A DNA stretch of 64,000 bases, from NCBI RefSeq assembly GCF_000745015.1, contig NZ_JQNA01000002.1, positions 1,550,001 through 1,614,000 of the forward strand, read 5' to 3'. Made by a program: the position numbers and the translations under genes. How positions within the stretch are numbered: the first letter of the stretch is position 1; every line of letters begins with the position of its first letter. The notes under the pieces were generated by a model. The model searched no databases, had not been told where the DNA came from, and saw only the letters and a program-made list of their open reading frames with translations. Source of the DNA: Burkholderia sp. 9120. Its GTDB lineage: Bacteria > Pseudomonadota > Gammaproteobacteria > Burkholderiales > Burkholderiaceae. Below, piece by piece: positions 20,199 through 29,707 of the stretch.

Positions 20199-20236
20199 CT
20201 CGCTACGAGAGGACGTATCGGGTCCCTCGTGGCGAG
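20199..20236 (+). other. Stable hairpin between urtA and urtB
   Basis: CTCGCTACGAG pairs with CTCGTGGCGAG through one G-U pair, and an inner GGAC/GTCC extends the stem across a one-base bulge. There is no T-run, so it is more likely a partial attenuator or 3' stabiliser of urtA mRNA than a terminator. This would allow more binding protein than permease to be made. Confidence 0.5.
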
Positions 20237-20435
20237 CTCGAATCGGGCTCATGGCAAACGCATCGATGCGCCTGTGAGTTCGGATTGTTTGCCGGGTCCA
20301 GCGCTGGCGCCTACGTTTGCGCGAGCGCCTGGTCCGGCGACTTCGACCCTCCGCGGGCGCGGCAACCCGACGGCGCGGCAGCGGCTGTTGCACACCCTGC
20401 CGCCCCGCCTCGCCGGTTTTTCTCCAAAGGCCACC

Positions 20436-22064
20436 ATGGCGTTTTCATTCCTTAGATCCGCCCGGCGCTGCATCGGCAGCGTGGCGCTCGTGCTGCTCGC
20501 CGGCACGCCGCTCGCCGCGTTCGCGCTGACGCAGGCCGACGTCGCGCCGCTCGCCGGCGACGACTTCGATGCCAAATCCGCGGCTGTCGACAAGCTGATC
20601 GCCAATCACGACAAAGAATCGATGGCGGTGCTCAAAGCGCTGTCCGACGACAGCGCGCTCGCCACCGACGCAGGCGCCGTACTGCTGCAGGATGGCGACA
20701 CCACGCGCGACGCGGTCACCGGCAAAACCGTCACCGCCGGCAGCGACGCGCAACCGGTCACGCTGAACAACCTGCTGCGCTCGAAAGTGGCCGGCGCTTT
20801 GTCCGGCCTGCAACTCGATTCGCCGGACAAGGCAACGCGCGACGCCGCCGTCACGGCGCTGCTGCAGAACCCCGATCCGTCGATCAAACCGCTCGTCGAC
20901 GCAGCTCGCGCGAAGGAAACCGATCCGGTGCTGAAGAAGCGCCTCGACACGCTGTGGGCGATGACCGCGTTGCACGACACCGACCCGGCCAAGCGTCTCG
21001 ACGCCGTGCAACTGGTCGCCGCGCGGCATGACCTCGACATGAACGAACTGCTGCGCCCGCTCGTCGCGAAGAAACCGGACGGCACCTTCGCCGAGCCCGA
21101 CGATCGCGTGCGCGCCGCCGCGCAAAGCGGCATCGACGAACTCGACGCGATCCAGCGCCGCAGCCAGATCGCCGGCACGCTGTTCGCGGGCCTGTCGCTC
21201 GGCAGCGTGCTGCTACTCGCCGCGCTCGGTCTCGCCATCACGTATGGTCTGATCGGCGTCATCAACATGGCGCACGGCGAATTCCTGATGATCGGTGCGT
21301 ATGCCACCTACGTCGTGCAGAACCTCTTTCAACGCTTCGCGCCGGGCGCGTTCGACTGGTATCCGCTGCTCGCGGTGCCGGCTTCGTTCGCGGCGGCGGG
21401 GCTGGTCGGCATCGTGCTCGAACGGCTGGTGTTGAAGCATCTCTACGGCCGTCCGCTGGAAACGCTGCTGACCACCTTCGGCGTGAGCCTGATCCTGATT
21501 CAGGCGACCCGCATGCTGTTCGGCGCGCAGAACGTGCAGGTGATCAACCCGTCGTGGATGAGCGGCGGCGTCACCGTACTGCCCAATCTGATCCTGCCGT
21601 ATAACCGGCTGGCGATTCTCGCGTTCTCGATGATCGTGGTCGGGATTGCGTGGACGGTGTTGACGAAGACGCGCCTCGGCCTGTTCGTGCGCGCCGTCAC
21701 GCAGAACCGGCGCATGGCCGCCTGCGTCGGCGTGAAGACCGCGCGGGTCGATTCGTATGCGTTCGCGTTCGGCGCGGGCATCGCCGGGTTGGGCGGTTGC
21801 GCGCTGTCGCAGATCGGCAATGTCGGACCGGACCTCGGCCAGAGCTACATCATCGATTCGTTCATGGCCGTGGTGCTCGGTGGCGTCGGTCAACTGGCCG
21901 GCACGGTGATCGGCGGCTTCGGGCTCGGTCTCGTCAGTAAGGCAATCGAACCGTTCTGGGGCGCGGTGCTCGCGAAGATCGCGGTGCTCGTGCTAATCGT
22001 GCTGTTCATCCAGAAGCGTCCGCAGGGCATGTTTGCCCTCAAGGGCCGTAGCGCGGAGGCATGA
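20436..22064 (+). CDS. urtB: Urea ABC transporter permease UrtB
   Basis: 542 residues. A signal peptide (about residues 1-30, ending ...AAFALTQAD) and a roughly 220-residue Ala/Asp-rich helical periplasmic region come first. A LivH-type permease follows, beginning LFAGLSLGSVLLLAALGLAI with INMAHGEFLMIGAY. The long N-terminal extension is a known feature of UrtB proteins. The ATG at 20436 is used because the open frame upstream has no family resemblance. It overlaps urtC by 4 bp. Confidence 0.94.
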   Translation: MAFSFLRSARRCIGSVALVLLAGTPLAAFALTQADVAPLAGDDFDAKSAAVDKLIANHDKESMAVLKALSDDSALATDAGAVLLQDGDTTRDAVTGKTVTAGSDAQPVTLNNLLRSKVAGALSGLQLDSPDKATRDAAVTALLQNPDPSIKPLVDAARAKETDPVLKKRLDTLWAMTALHDTDPAKRLDAVQLVAARHDLDMNELLRPLVAKKPDGTFAEPDDRVRAAAQSGIDELDAIQRRSQIAGTLFAGLSLGSVLLLAALGLAITYGLIGVINMAHGEFLMIGAYATYVVQNLFQRFAPGAFDWYPLLAVPASFAAAGLVGIVLERLVLKHLYGRPLETLLTTFGVSLILIQATRMLFGAQNVQVINPSWMSGGVTVLPNLILPYNRLAILAFSMIVVGIAWTVLTKTRLGLFVRAVTQNRRMAACVGVKTARVDSYAFAFGAGIAGLGGCALSQIGNVGPDLGQSYIIDSFMAVVLGGVGQLAGTVIGGFGLGLVSKAIEPFWGAVLAKIAVLVLIVLFIQKRPQGMFALKGRSAEA

Positions 22065-23248
22065 TGACGACTGCTACTTCATCCGCTCATGTCGGCGCGA
22101 GCGGCGCCGCCGCTGCAACCGAACGCGAGGCGCAGTCCGGCTTCGCACTCGGCCTGCCGCCGCGGCCCGCGCTGTTGTCGCGCCGCGCGTGGCTCGCGCT
22201 GATCGCGCTGATTATCGTGTTCGGACTCGGCGTGCCGTTCGCCACGCTGGTCGTGCCGGAAACCAGCGCGTTCCACCTGTCCGCCTACGCGATGACGATC
22301 ACCGGCAAGTTCATGTGCTACGCGATCGCGGCGCTGGCGCTGGATCTCGTGTGGGGCTACTGCGGCATTCTGAGCCTCGGTCACGCGCTGTTCTTCGCGC
22401 TGGGCGGCTACGCGATCGGTATGTATCTGATGCGCGCCATCGGCCACGAGGGCAAATACGGCAGTGATCTGCCGGACTTCATGGTGTTTCTCGACTGGCA
22501 TCAGTTGCCGTGGTACTGGCAGGGCACCCAGCATCTCGGCTACGCGTTGCTGCTGGTGGTGCTGGTGCCGGCGGTCGTCGCCTGGGTGTTCGGCTTCTTC
22601 ACGTTCCGCTCGCGCGTGAAAGGCGTGTATCTGTCGATCATCACGCAAGCCATGACCTTCGCCGCGATGCTGCTGTTCTATCGCAACGAAACGGGCTTCG
22701 GCGGCAATAACGGCTTCACCGACTTCAAACGGATCGGTGGCTTTCCGATCACGCATCCGGGCACGCGCACCGCCCTGCTGCTGATCACGTTCGCGGTGCT
22801 GGTGCTTGCGTTCATCGGCGCCCGGGCGATCGTCACGTCGAAACTCGGCCGCGTGGTGACCGCCGTGCGCGACGGCGAAACGCGTCTGATGTTCCTCGGC
22901 TACAGCCCGCTCGCCTACAAGCTGTTCGTGTGGACCGTGTCCGCGGTGTTGTGCGGCATTGCCGGCGCGTTGTATGTGCCGCAGGTCGGCATCATCAATC
23001 CGGGCGAGATGTCGCCCGGCAACTCGATCGAAATGGCGATCTGGGTCGCGGTGGGCGGGCGCGGCACGCTGATCGGGCCGATCATCGGCGCGTTCGCGGT
23101 GAACGGCGCGAAGAGCTTCTTTACCGCGAATTTCCCTGAATACTGGTTGTTCTTTCTTGGCCTGATCTTCGTGCTGGTCCCGCTGCTGCTGCCGAACGGC
23201 ATCATGGGCCTGATCGAACTCGTGACGCGCAAGAGGAACCGCTCATGA
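22061..23248 (+). CDS. urtC: Urea ABC transporter permease UrtC
   Basis: 395 residues, LivM-type permease. After a variable N-terminal tail come membrane segments and the motifs CYAIAALALDLVWGYCGILS and LGHALFFALGGYAIGMYL, then VWVAVGG-like AIWVAVGGRGTLIGPIIGA. It forms the urea channel with UrtB. Starts overlap stops (ATGA) at both ends, so urtB-urtC-urtD are translationally coupled. Confidence 0.95.
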   Translation: MMTTATSSAHVGASGAAAATEREAQSGFALGLPPRPALLSRRAWLALIALIIVFGLGVPFATLVVPETSAFHLSAYAMTITGKFMCYAIAALALDLVWGYCGILSLGHALFFALGGYAIGMYLMRAIGHEGKYGSDLPDFMVFLDWHQLPWYWQGTQHLGYALLLVVLVPAVVAWVFGFFTFRSRVKGVYLSIITQAMTFAAMLLFYRNETGFGGNNGFTDFKRIGGFPITHPGTRTALLLITFAVLVLAFIGARAIVTSKLGRVVTAVRDGETRLMFLGYSPLAYKLFVWTVSAVLCGIAGALYVPQVGIINPGEMSPGNSIEMAIWVAVGGRGTLIGPIIGAFAVNGAKSFFTANFPEYWLFFLGLIFVLVPLLLPNGIMGLIELVTRKRNRS

Positions 23249-24108
23249 ACGAAAACCCGATGGTGCCTGATCTGGCTTTACCCGAAGAACCCGCTGAAAC
23301 TTCGTTGAGCGGCGTCGCCAGCATGGGGCGCGCTGTCACGCCGGGCGAGATCGACGTGTCGCACGGCACGATTCTTTACCTTGAAGACGTGACCGTGAGT
23401 TTCGATGGCTTTCGTGCGTTGAACGCGCTGACACTGACGATCGATGCCGGCGAATTGCGCTGCATCATCGGTCCGAACGGCGCCGGCAAAACGACCATGA
23501 TGGATGTGATCACGGGCAAGACCGAGCCGGATTCCGGCAAGGTGTTTCTCGGCCAGTCGATCGACCTGACGCGAATGAACGAGCCTTCCATTGCGCGCGC
23601 GGGCATCGGTCGCAAGTTCCAGAAGCCGACGGTGTTCGAGCAGCATCCCGTGTGGGAAAACCTCGAACTGGCGATGAAAGCCGATAAAGGCTGGTGGGCG
23701 TCGTTACGCGCGCGGCTGGATCGCGAAGCGCAGGCGCGGATCGAAGAGACGCTGTCGTTGATCGGACTCGAAAGCGAAGCGCGGCGTCTGGCCGGCGAGC
23801 TCTCGCATGGACAGAAACAGCGGCTCGAGATCGGCATGTTGCTGATGCAACAACCGGCGCTGCTGCTGCTCGACGAACCCGCCGCCGGCATGACCGACGA
23901 CGAAACCATGCAACTCGCCGAATTGCTCAATCACCTGCGCGGCACCTGTTCGATGATGGTCGTCGAGCACGATATGGAGTTCGTCGCGGCATTGTCGGGC
24001 GAAACGGGCAAGGTGACGGTGATGGCCGAAGGACACGTGCTCGCGCACGGCACGCTCGATCAGGTCAAGCGGGACGAGACGGTGATCGAGTCTTACCTGG
24101 GTCGGTGA
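23245..24108 (+). CDS. urtD: Urea ABC transporter ATP-binding protein UrtD
   Basis: 287 residues, LivG-type ATPase. Walker A is IIGPNGAGKTTMMD, signature LSHGQKQRLEIGMLL, Walker B LLLLDEPAAGMTDDET and switch His in MVVEHDMEFV. About 45 residues precede the ABC core. It powers UrtBC together with UrtE. Its stop lies inside the first unit of a 13-bp near-tandem repeat. Confidence 0.95.
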   Translation: MNENPMVPDLALPEEPAETSLSGVASMGRAVTPGEIDVSHGTILYLEDVTVSFDGFRALNALTLTIDAGELRCIIGPNGAGKTTMMDVITGKTEPDSGKVFLGQSIDLTRMNEPSIARAGIGRKFQKPTVFEQHPVWENLELAMKADKGWWASLRARLDREAQARIEETLSLIGLESEARRLAGELSHGQKQRLEIGMLLMQQPALLLLDEPAAGMTDDETMQLAELLNHLRGTCSMMVVEHDMEFVAALSGETGKVTVMAEGHVLAHGTLDQVKRDETVIESYLGR

Positions 24109-24139
24109 AGCGGGTCGGTGAAGCGGGTCGGTGCAGCGA
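24101..24139 (+). repeat. Three near-identical 13-bp tandem units
   Basis: GTCGGTGAAGCGG occurs twice in direct succession and a third unit, GTCGGTGCAGCGA, follows. The urtD stop codon lies in the first unit. Changes in copy number would alter only urtD-urtE spacing. Confidence 0.7.
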
Positions 24140-24177
24140 TCGATGAAGCGGTCTATGACTCAAAGGGTCGAACGGAT

Positions 24178-24870
24178 ATGCTCGAAGTAGAAAACCTGAA
24201 CCAGTATTACGGCGGCAGTCACATTCTGCGGGATGTGAAGCTCACTGTGCCCGATGGCAAGCTCACGGTTCTGTTGGGCCGCAACGGCGTGGGGAAAACC
24301 ACGTTGTTGCGCTGCCTGATGGGTGTCGTGCAGACGAAGAGCGGCTCGATCGCGTGGCGTGGTGCGCCGATTACCAAATTGCCGACTTACTCCCGTGTGG
24401 AAAAAGGCCTGGCGTATGTGCCGCAGGGGCGCGATATTTTTCCGCGTCTGACCGTCGAAGAAAATCTGCTGGTCGGTGCCGCGAGCAAGAAAGCGCCGAA
24501 GAAGATTCCGGATCGCATTTATGAGCTGTTTCCTGTTCTGAAGGACACGCGCACGCGCCGTGGCGGCGATCTGTCAGGCGGTCAACAGCAACAACTCGCG
24601 ATTGGCCGCGCGCTGATGAGCGATCCGCAACTGCTCATTCTCGACGAACCCACCGAAGGGATTCAGCCGTCGATCATTCAGGACATCGGGCGCACGCTGC
24701 GTCAACTGGTCGAGGAAATGGGCATGACCGTACTGCTGGTCGAGCAGTACTACGACTTCGCTAAAGATATCGCCGACCGGTATTGGGTGATGAGCCGTGG
24801 TGAGATCGTCGCGGGTGGCGAAGGGGCGAATATGGATGTGGATGGGGTGCGGGCGTTGATTGCCGTTTGA
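24178..24870 (+). CDS. urtE: Urea ABC transporter ATP-binding protein UrtE
   Basis: 230 residues, LivF-type ATPase. MLEVENLNQYYGGSHILRDV starts the ABC core, with Walker A LLGRNGVGKTTLLR, signature LSGGQQQQLAIGRAL and Walker B LILDEPTEGIQPSI. The ATG at 24178 is chosen; a GTG-initiated 20-residue extension over the 13-bp repeats is not family-like. Last gene of the urt set, about 110 bp before ureD. Confidence 0.95.
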   Translation: MLEVENLNQYYGGSHILRDVKLTVPDGKLTVLLGRNGVGKTTLLRCLMGVVQTKSGSIAWRGAPITKLPTYSRVEKGLAYVPQGRDIFPRLTVEENLLVGAASKKAPKKIPDRIYELFPVLKDTRTRRGGDLSGGQQQQLAIGRALMSDPQLLILDEPTEGIQPSIIQDIGRTLRQLVEEMGMTVLLVEQYYDFAKDIADRYWVMSRGEIVAGGEGANMDVDGVRALIAV

Positions 24871-24981
24871 CCAGTGCGGCGCGGTTCGGCGGCTCCAGCC
24901 GTGCGTGCTATTCTCGCCGCATTCTGTGGCGGCGCGCTCCGGCGCGTTTCGTCCTAACACGTCGATCGCTCGTTCATTCGC

Positions 24982-25866
24982 ATGTCGCTTCACGAAAATC
25001 ACATCACGCTCGCCGCCGCTGCACAAGCCGGTGCGCACTCGCAATGGCGCGCGCGGCTCGAACTCGGGTTCGTCGAACACGATGGGCGGACTACGCTCAA
25101 GCATCGTCTGCATGAAGGGCCGTTGCGGATTCAACGGCCGCTCTATCCCGAAGGTCAGGCGATCTGTCATGCGGTGATCGTGCATCCGCCAGGCGGGGTC
25201 GCGGGTGGGGATCGACTGGATATCGATGTGGATGTTGGCGCGGGTGCGCATGCTGTCGTGACCACGCCTGGGGCGACCAAGTGGTACAAGTCGAATGGGC
25301 GGGAGGCTCGGCAGCAGATTGCTGTGCGGGTCGGTGCGAACGCGAAGCTCGATTGGTTGCCGCAGAACAATATCGTTTTTGATTCCGCTAATGCGGGGCT
25401 TGAGTTTTCGTTGACGTTGGCTGAAGGTGCTACCGCTTTAGGTTGGGATGCCACCCAACTTGGCCGGCAGGCGGCTGGTGAGCGGTGGTCCGAAGGAAGC
25501 TTGCGGGCTGTGTCGCGGATCGTGGGCCCTGACGGTAAGTTGCTTTGGCTTGAGCGCGCCAATCTTTCGGCAAGCGATCCGCTAAGGGATGCGGCGCAAG
25601 GGTTGGCCGGGTTTCCGGCTTATGGCACGCTGTGGGCCGTTGGGGCGGCTTGCGATGATGCTCTCGCTGAGGCGCTGACGGCGCAGCTGCCGTTTGATGA
25701 TTCTCTGCGTGGAGCCGCTTCTTGTGTCACTCAGGGTGTGATCGTCGTGCGCGCTGTCTCGCGGTCCATGGAGACGCTGCAGCGTGCTCTTACTCAGTGC
25801 TGGTTGCAGTTGCGGCCGGTTGTGCATGGGGTTCGGGCTGTGCCTTTGCGGATTTGGAGTACGTAG
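24982..25866 (+). CDS. ureD: Urease accessory protein UreD
   Basis: 294 residues. Family motifs are [47 protein letters not shown] and [13 protein letters not shown]. UreD (UreH) docks on the urease apoenzyme and, with UreF and UreG, allows nickel insertion. Unusually it is separated from ureA by about 1.4 kb that includes a repeat element and an orphan binding-protein gene with its own promoter. Confidence 0.95.
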   Translation: MSLHENHITLAAAAQAGAHSQWRARLELGFVEHDGRTTLKHRLHEGPLRIQRPLYPEGQAICHAVIVHPPGGVAGGDRLDIDVDVGAGAHAVVTTPGATKWYKSNGREARQQIAVRVGANAKLDWLPQNNIVFDSANAGLEFSLTLAEGATALGWDATQLGRQAAGERWSEGSLRAVSRIVGPDGKLLWLERANLSASDPLRDAAQGLAGFPAYGTLWAVGAACDDALAEALTAQLPFDDSLRGAASCVTQGVIVVRAVSRSMETLQRALTQCWLQLRPVVHGVRAVPLRIWST

Positions 25867-25917
25867 GTTGTCTTTGTCTGTGTGCCTGCGGGTTTGGCCT
25901 TTCCTTGTTGTCATGGT

Positions 25918-26048
25918 GGTCTATTAGCGTCGCCCCTGTGCGGGGCGGCACTCACTTTTCTTTGCCTGCCGCAAAGCAAAGTAAGCAAAAGAAAGCGGCT
26001 CACACCGCTAGCTCTTAAGCGGGGCCCGGGGTCTGCGACAGGTAGTGG
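25918..26048. repeat. Burkholderia-type intergenic repeat element
   Basis: The stretch contains CGCCCC-TGTG-CGGGGCG and CTTTGC-CTGCC-GCAAAG inverted repeats, then AAAGTAAGCAAAAGAAAGCG and CGGCTCACACCGCT. From memory, closely similar stretches recur between genes in Burkholderia and Paraburkholderia genomes and often yield spurious short gene calls. No second copy is visible in this window, so the repeat status rests on prior knowledge. Confidence 0.5.
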
Positions 26049-26174
26049 CTCATCTGGAATCCGTGTTCTCGCACATTCCACGTCAGTGACACAGCAGTCA
26101 TTCTTCCGGCGGCGCTGCGCGCGCCGTCGCGGTTGTTCATCCTCGTGGGTGCTTTCACCTTCGTAAGATCTGGT

Positions 26175-26189
26175 GCACCACTCTGGCGC
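26175..26189. promoter_or_regulatory. NtrC-like binding site upstream of the orphan binding protein
   Basis: GCACC-ACTCT-GGCGC differs from the consensus GCACC-N5-GGTGC at one position. It lies about 66 bp upstream of a consensus sigma-54 element. A further GGTGC lies just downstream. Confidence 0.55.
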
Positions 26190-26254
26190 GGTGCGTCGCT
26201 CCGTCTTAGTGCATTAGCCTCTTCCTTCCCTCGCTCGGCTTTGCTGCACGGGCT

Positions 26255-26270
26255 TGGCATATACCTTGCA
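26255..26270 (+). promoter_or_regulatory. Sigma-54 (RpoN) promoter of the orphan binding protein
   Basis: TGGCATATACCTTGCA matches TGGCAYRNNNNTTGCW at every defined position, with the standard ten-base GG-GC spacing. The predicted start near 26281 gives a leader of about 57 bases before the ATG at 26338. Confidence 0.8.
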
Positions 26271-26337
26271 TCGGTTTCGTTACGATGCTGCCGCGTCCTG
26301 ACGGCAGCCGACCCGCTCGACACCACGCTCACCCAAC

Positions 26338-27141
26338 ATGAAACATTCCGCTCCCCGCCCCGCGCGTCGCGCCTGGCTCGCTGCTCTTCTGCTGTCGCCG
26401 GTTCTCGTCGTTGCCGCGACCGCTGCTCAGGCCGATACGCTCGATAACATCGCCAAGGCCGGGGTGCTCAAAGTCGCCGTGCCGGAAGACTATCCGCCGT
26501 TTGGCTCCGTCGGCGCGGACATGAAGCCGCAAGGCTATGACATCGATACCGCCGCACTCCTCGCAAAATCGATGAACGTGAAGCTCGAACTCGTGCCAGT
26601 CAATAGCGCGAACCGGATCCCGTATCTGCAAACCGGTAAGGTCGATCTGGTCATCTCGTCGCTCGGTAAAACGCCCGACCGCGAGAAGGTCATCGATTTC
26701 TCCTCCACCTACGCTCCGTACTACCAGGGCGTGTTCGGTCCCGCCGATATCAAGGTCTCCGGTCCCGCCGATCTCACCGGTAAAACCGTCGGCGCCACAC
26801 GCGGCGCACTCGAGGAAATCGCCCTCACGCAAATGGCGCCAAACGCCACCATCAAACGTTTCGAAGACAACAACGCGACCATCGCGGCGTTTCTCTCGGG
26901 CCAGGTTCAACTGATCGCTGCCGGCAATATCGTCGCTGCCGCGATTCTCGCGAAAAATCCGCCGCGGCGGCCGGAGCCGAAGTTCGTGATCAAGAACTCG
27001 CCCTGCTTCGTCGGTATGAACAAGAATGAGCCGCGTCTGCAGCAGAAAGTGAACGCGGCTATCGCGCAGGCGAAACAGGACGGCACGCTCAACACGATGT
27101 CGAAGAAATGGTTCGGCGCGCCGCTGCCCGCCGACCTGTAA
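26338..27141 (+). CDS. Orphan amino-acid-type ABC transporter substrate-binding protein
   Basis: 267 residues. A Sec signal peptide (about residues 1-32, ending AAQA-DTL) precedes a family-3 solute-binding domain starting NIAKAGVLKVAVPEDYPPFG, with GYDIDTAALLAKSM and KVDLVISSLGKTPDREKVID. This family normally binds polar amino acids. No permease or ATPase gene for this class is adjacent; the urt transporter is of a different (branched-chain) class. Its own sigma-54-type promoter and place between ureD and ureA imply expression under nitrogen limitation. Transport partner and ligand are unknown. Confidence 0.9.
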   Translation: MKHSAPRPARRAWLAALLLSPVLVVAATAAQADTLDNIAKAGVLKVAVPEDYPPFGSVGADMKPQGYDIDTAALLAKSMNVKLELVPVNSANRIPYLQTGKVDLVISSLGKTPDREKVIDFSSTYAPYYQGVFGPADIKVSGPADLTGKTVGATRGALEEIALTQMAPNATIKRFEDNNATIAAFLSGQVQLIAAGNIVAAAILAKNPPRRPEPKFVIKNSPCFVGMNKNEPRLQQKVNAAIAQAKQDGTLNTMSKKWFGAPLPADL

Positions 27142-27317
27142 GCGCATCGTTAGCCGAACTTGATACTGTGACCGGCTTATCCGGCATTGCACTCGTCATG
27201 GCTTCATCCCGTGCGCCGCACGCGATCGTCGCCATGGCACGCAGCGCCTAACATCGTCGTAGCCGGTCCCGCCACGGGGCCGCCGCCGCGGCCGTCGCAA
27301 CCCTACGCACACATTCG

Positions 27318-27620
27318 ATGAAGCTGACACCTCGCGAGAAGGACAAGCTGCTGATCTTCACCGCCGCGCTGCTCGCCGAAAGGCGCCGCGCCCGCGGCCT
27401 CAAACTCAATTACCCGGAAGCGATCGCGTTCATCACCGCCGCGCTGATGGAAGCGGCCCGCGACGGCAAAACCGTCGCCGAGGTCATGCACTACGGCACC
27501 ACGCTGCTCACCCGTGACGACGTCATGGAAGGCGTGCCGGAAATGATCCCCGACATCCAGGTCGAAGCCACCTTCCCCGACGGCACCAAGCTCGTCACCG
27601 TGCATCACCCGATCCCCTAA
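27318..27620 (+). CDS. ureA: Urease subunit gamma
   Basis: 100 residues, full length for Ure[41 protein letters not shown] and [20 protein letters not shown] are diagnostic. It is the small structural subunit of the nickel urease that hydrolyses urea to ammonia and carbamate. ureB follows after 16 bp. Confidence 0.97.
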   Translation: MKLTPREKDKLLIFTAALLAERRRARGLKLNYPEAIAFITAALMEAARDGKTVAEVMHYGTTLLTRDDVMEGVPEMIPDIQVEATFPDGTKLVTVHHPIP

Positions 27621-27636
27621 TCACGAAGGCAGCCCC

Positions 27637-27942
27637 ATGATCCCCGGCGAACTCATCATCGACGACGGCGAACACGAGCTCAACGCGGGCCGCGCCACCG
27701 TGACGGTCCTCGTGTCGAACACCGGCGACCGGCCCGTGCAGATCGGCTCGCATTACCACTTCTACGAAGTCAACGAAGCACTCGCCTTCGACCGCGAAGC
27801 GGCGCGCGGCTTCCGGCTGAATATCGCGGCGGGCACCGCCGTGCGCTTCGAGCCCGGCCAGGAACGCACCGTCGAGCTGGTCGAACTGGCGGGCGACCGT
27901 GTCGTCTACGGCTTCAACGGCAAGGTGATGGGCAAGCTGTGA
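27637..27942 (+). CDS. ureB: Urease subunit beta
   Basis: 101 residues, full length for a separate Ure[38 protein letters not shown] and [18 protein letters not shown] are typical. It packs with UreA and UreC in the (ABC)3 trimer. ureC follows after about 55 bp. Confidence 0.97.
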   Translation: MIPGELIIDDGEHELNAGRATVTVLVSNTGDRPVQIGSHYHFYEVNEALAFDREAARGFRLNIAAGTAVRFEPGQERTVELVELAGDRVVYGFNGKVMGKL

Positions 27943-27997
27943 TGCGCCACGCGCGCTCGCTCGCCTGAACCGCCCTGCTCATTTCCGGACCCACACC

Positions 27998-29704
27998 ATG
28001 ACCTTACGCATTGGCCGCCGCGCTTACGCGGAAATGTTCGGCCCCACCACCGGCGACCGCGTGCGCCTCGCCGATACCGAGCTGCTGATCGAAGTCGAAC
28101 GCGACTTCACCACCTACGGCGAAGAAGTGAAATTCGGCGGCGGCAAAGTGATTCGCGACGGCATGGGCCAGTCGCAGCGCGTGCATGCCGACGTGGTCGA
28201 TACCGTCGTGACGAACGCGCTGATTCTCGATCACTGGGGCATCGTCAAGGCCGACATCGGTATCAAGAACGGCCGCATCGCGGCGATCGGCAAGGCGGGC
28301 AATCCCGACATCCAGCCGAACGTGACGATCGCGATCGGCGCGTCCACGGAAGTGATCGCCGGCGAAGGGCTGATCGTGACGGCCGGCGGCATCGACACGC
28401 ACATTCACTTCATCAGCCCGCAGCAGATCGAAGAAGCGCTCGCAAGCGGCGTGACGACCATGCTCGGCGGCGGCACGGGTCCGGCCACCGGCACCAACGC
28501 GACCACCTGCACGCCCGGTCCGTGGCATCTCGAACGCATGCTGCAGGCCGCCGACGGTTATCCGATGAACCTCGGCTTTCTCGGCAAGGGCAACGTGAGC
28601 CAGCCGCAACCGGCGCTGGAACAGATCGCCGCGGGCGCGATCGGCCTGAAGCTGCACGAGGACTGGGGCACGACGCCGGCCGCGATCGACAACTGTCTTT
28701 CCGTTGCCGACGACACCGACACGCAGGTCGCGATCCACACGGACACGCTGAACGAAGCGGGTTTCGTGGAGGCGACCGTGGCGGCGTTCAAGGGCCGCAC
28801 GATTCACACGTATCACACGGAAGGCGCGGGCGGCGGCCACGCGCCGGACATCATCAAGGTGTGCGGCGAAGCGAACGTGCTGCCCTCGTCGACCAATCCG
28901 ACGCGCCCGTACACCGTCAATACGCTCGAAGAGCATCTCGACATGCTGATGGTGTGCCACCACCTGGACCCGTCGATCGCGGAAGACATCGCGTTCGCCG
29001 AGTCGCGGATTCGCCGCGAAACCATCGCCGCCGAAGACATCCTGCACGACCTCGGCGCGTTGTCGATGCTGTCGTCGGATTCGCAGGCCATGGGCCGCGT
29101 CGGCGAAGTGATCATTCGCACCTGGCAGACCGCGCACAAGATGAAAGTGCAACGCGGCGCGCTGCCCGAAGACAACGCGCGCCACGATAATTTCCGCGCG
29201 AAGCGTTACATCGCCAAGTACACGATCAACCCGGCGATCACGCACGGCATCTCGCATGAAGTCGGCTCGATCGAACCGGGCAAGTGGGCCGACCTGGTGT
29301 TCTGGGAACCGGCGTTCTTCGGCGTCAAGCCGTCGCTGATCCTCAAAGGCGGCATGATCGCGATGGCGCAGATGGGCGACCCGAACGCGTCGATTCCGAC
29401 GCCGCAACCGGTCCACTATCGCGAGATGTTCGCGACGCGCGGCGGTGCGTTGGGACGCACGTCGCTGACCTTCGTCTCGCAACTCGCCGCCGATGCGAAT
29501 GTGGGCGAACGTTATGGACTGAACAAACGTATCGTCGCGGTGAAGAACTGCCGCAACATCTCGAAGGCGGACATGATTCACAACGCGTGGCGCCCGGTGA
29601 TCAGCGTCGATCCGGAGACCTACCAGGTGATCGCCGACGGTCAGTTGCTGACCTGCGAACCGGCCACCGTGCTGCCGATGGCGCAGCGCTACTTCCTGTT
29701 CTAA
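27998..29704 (+). CDS. ureC: Urease subunit alpha (catalytic)
   Basis: 568 residues. Nickel-ligand and catalytic motifs are intact: [10 protein letters not shown] (His-x-His), the Lys carbamylated in active enzyme within [37 protein letters not shown] and the flap MVCHHLDP. Length and motif order match UreC. The active site is in the cytoplasm, fed by urea from UrtABCDE. Confidence 0.98.
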   Translation: MTLRIGRRAYAEMFGPTTGDRVRLADTELLIEVERDFTTYGEEVKFGGGKVIRDGMGQSQRVHADVVDTVVTNALILDHWGIVKADIGIKNGRIAAIGKAGNPDIQPNVTIAIGASTEVIAGEGLIVTAGGIDTHIHFISPQQIEEALASGVTTMLGGGTGPATGTNATTCTPGPWHLERMLQAADGYPMNLGFLGKGNVSQPQPALEQIAAGAIGLKLHEDWGTTPAAIDNCLSVADDTDTQVAIHTDTLNEAGFVEATVAAFKGRTIHTYHTEGAGGGHAPDIIKVCGEANVLPSSTNPTRPYTVNTLEEHLDMLMVCHHLDPSIAEDIAFAESRIRRETIAAEDILHDLGALSMLSSDSQAMGRVGEVIIRTWQTAHKMKVQRGALPEDNARHDNFRAKRYIAKYTINPAITHGISHEVGSIEPGKWADLVFWEPAFFGVKPSLILKGGMIAMAQMGDPNASIPTPQPVHYREMFATRGGALGRTSLTFVSQLAADANVGERYGLNKRIVAVKNCRNISKADMIHNAWRPVISVDPETYQVIADGQLLTCEPATVLPMAQRYFLF

Positions 29705-29707
29705 ATC

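Larger units (their letters stand above)
25867..26337 (+). other. Long intergenic region between ureD and the orphan binding protein
   Basis: No gene is supported. The first half is a repeat-like stretch with two small inverted repeats; the second half holds an NtrC-like dyad and a sigma-54 promoter. After the predicted transcription start there is a GCTGCCG/CGGCAGC hairpin at 26287-26308 in the leader. Confidence 0.6.

Noticed and set aside
25882..26166. Short open frames in the ureD downstream region
   Set aside because: They fall within the intergenic repeat and promoter region, a known source of spurious calls.
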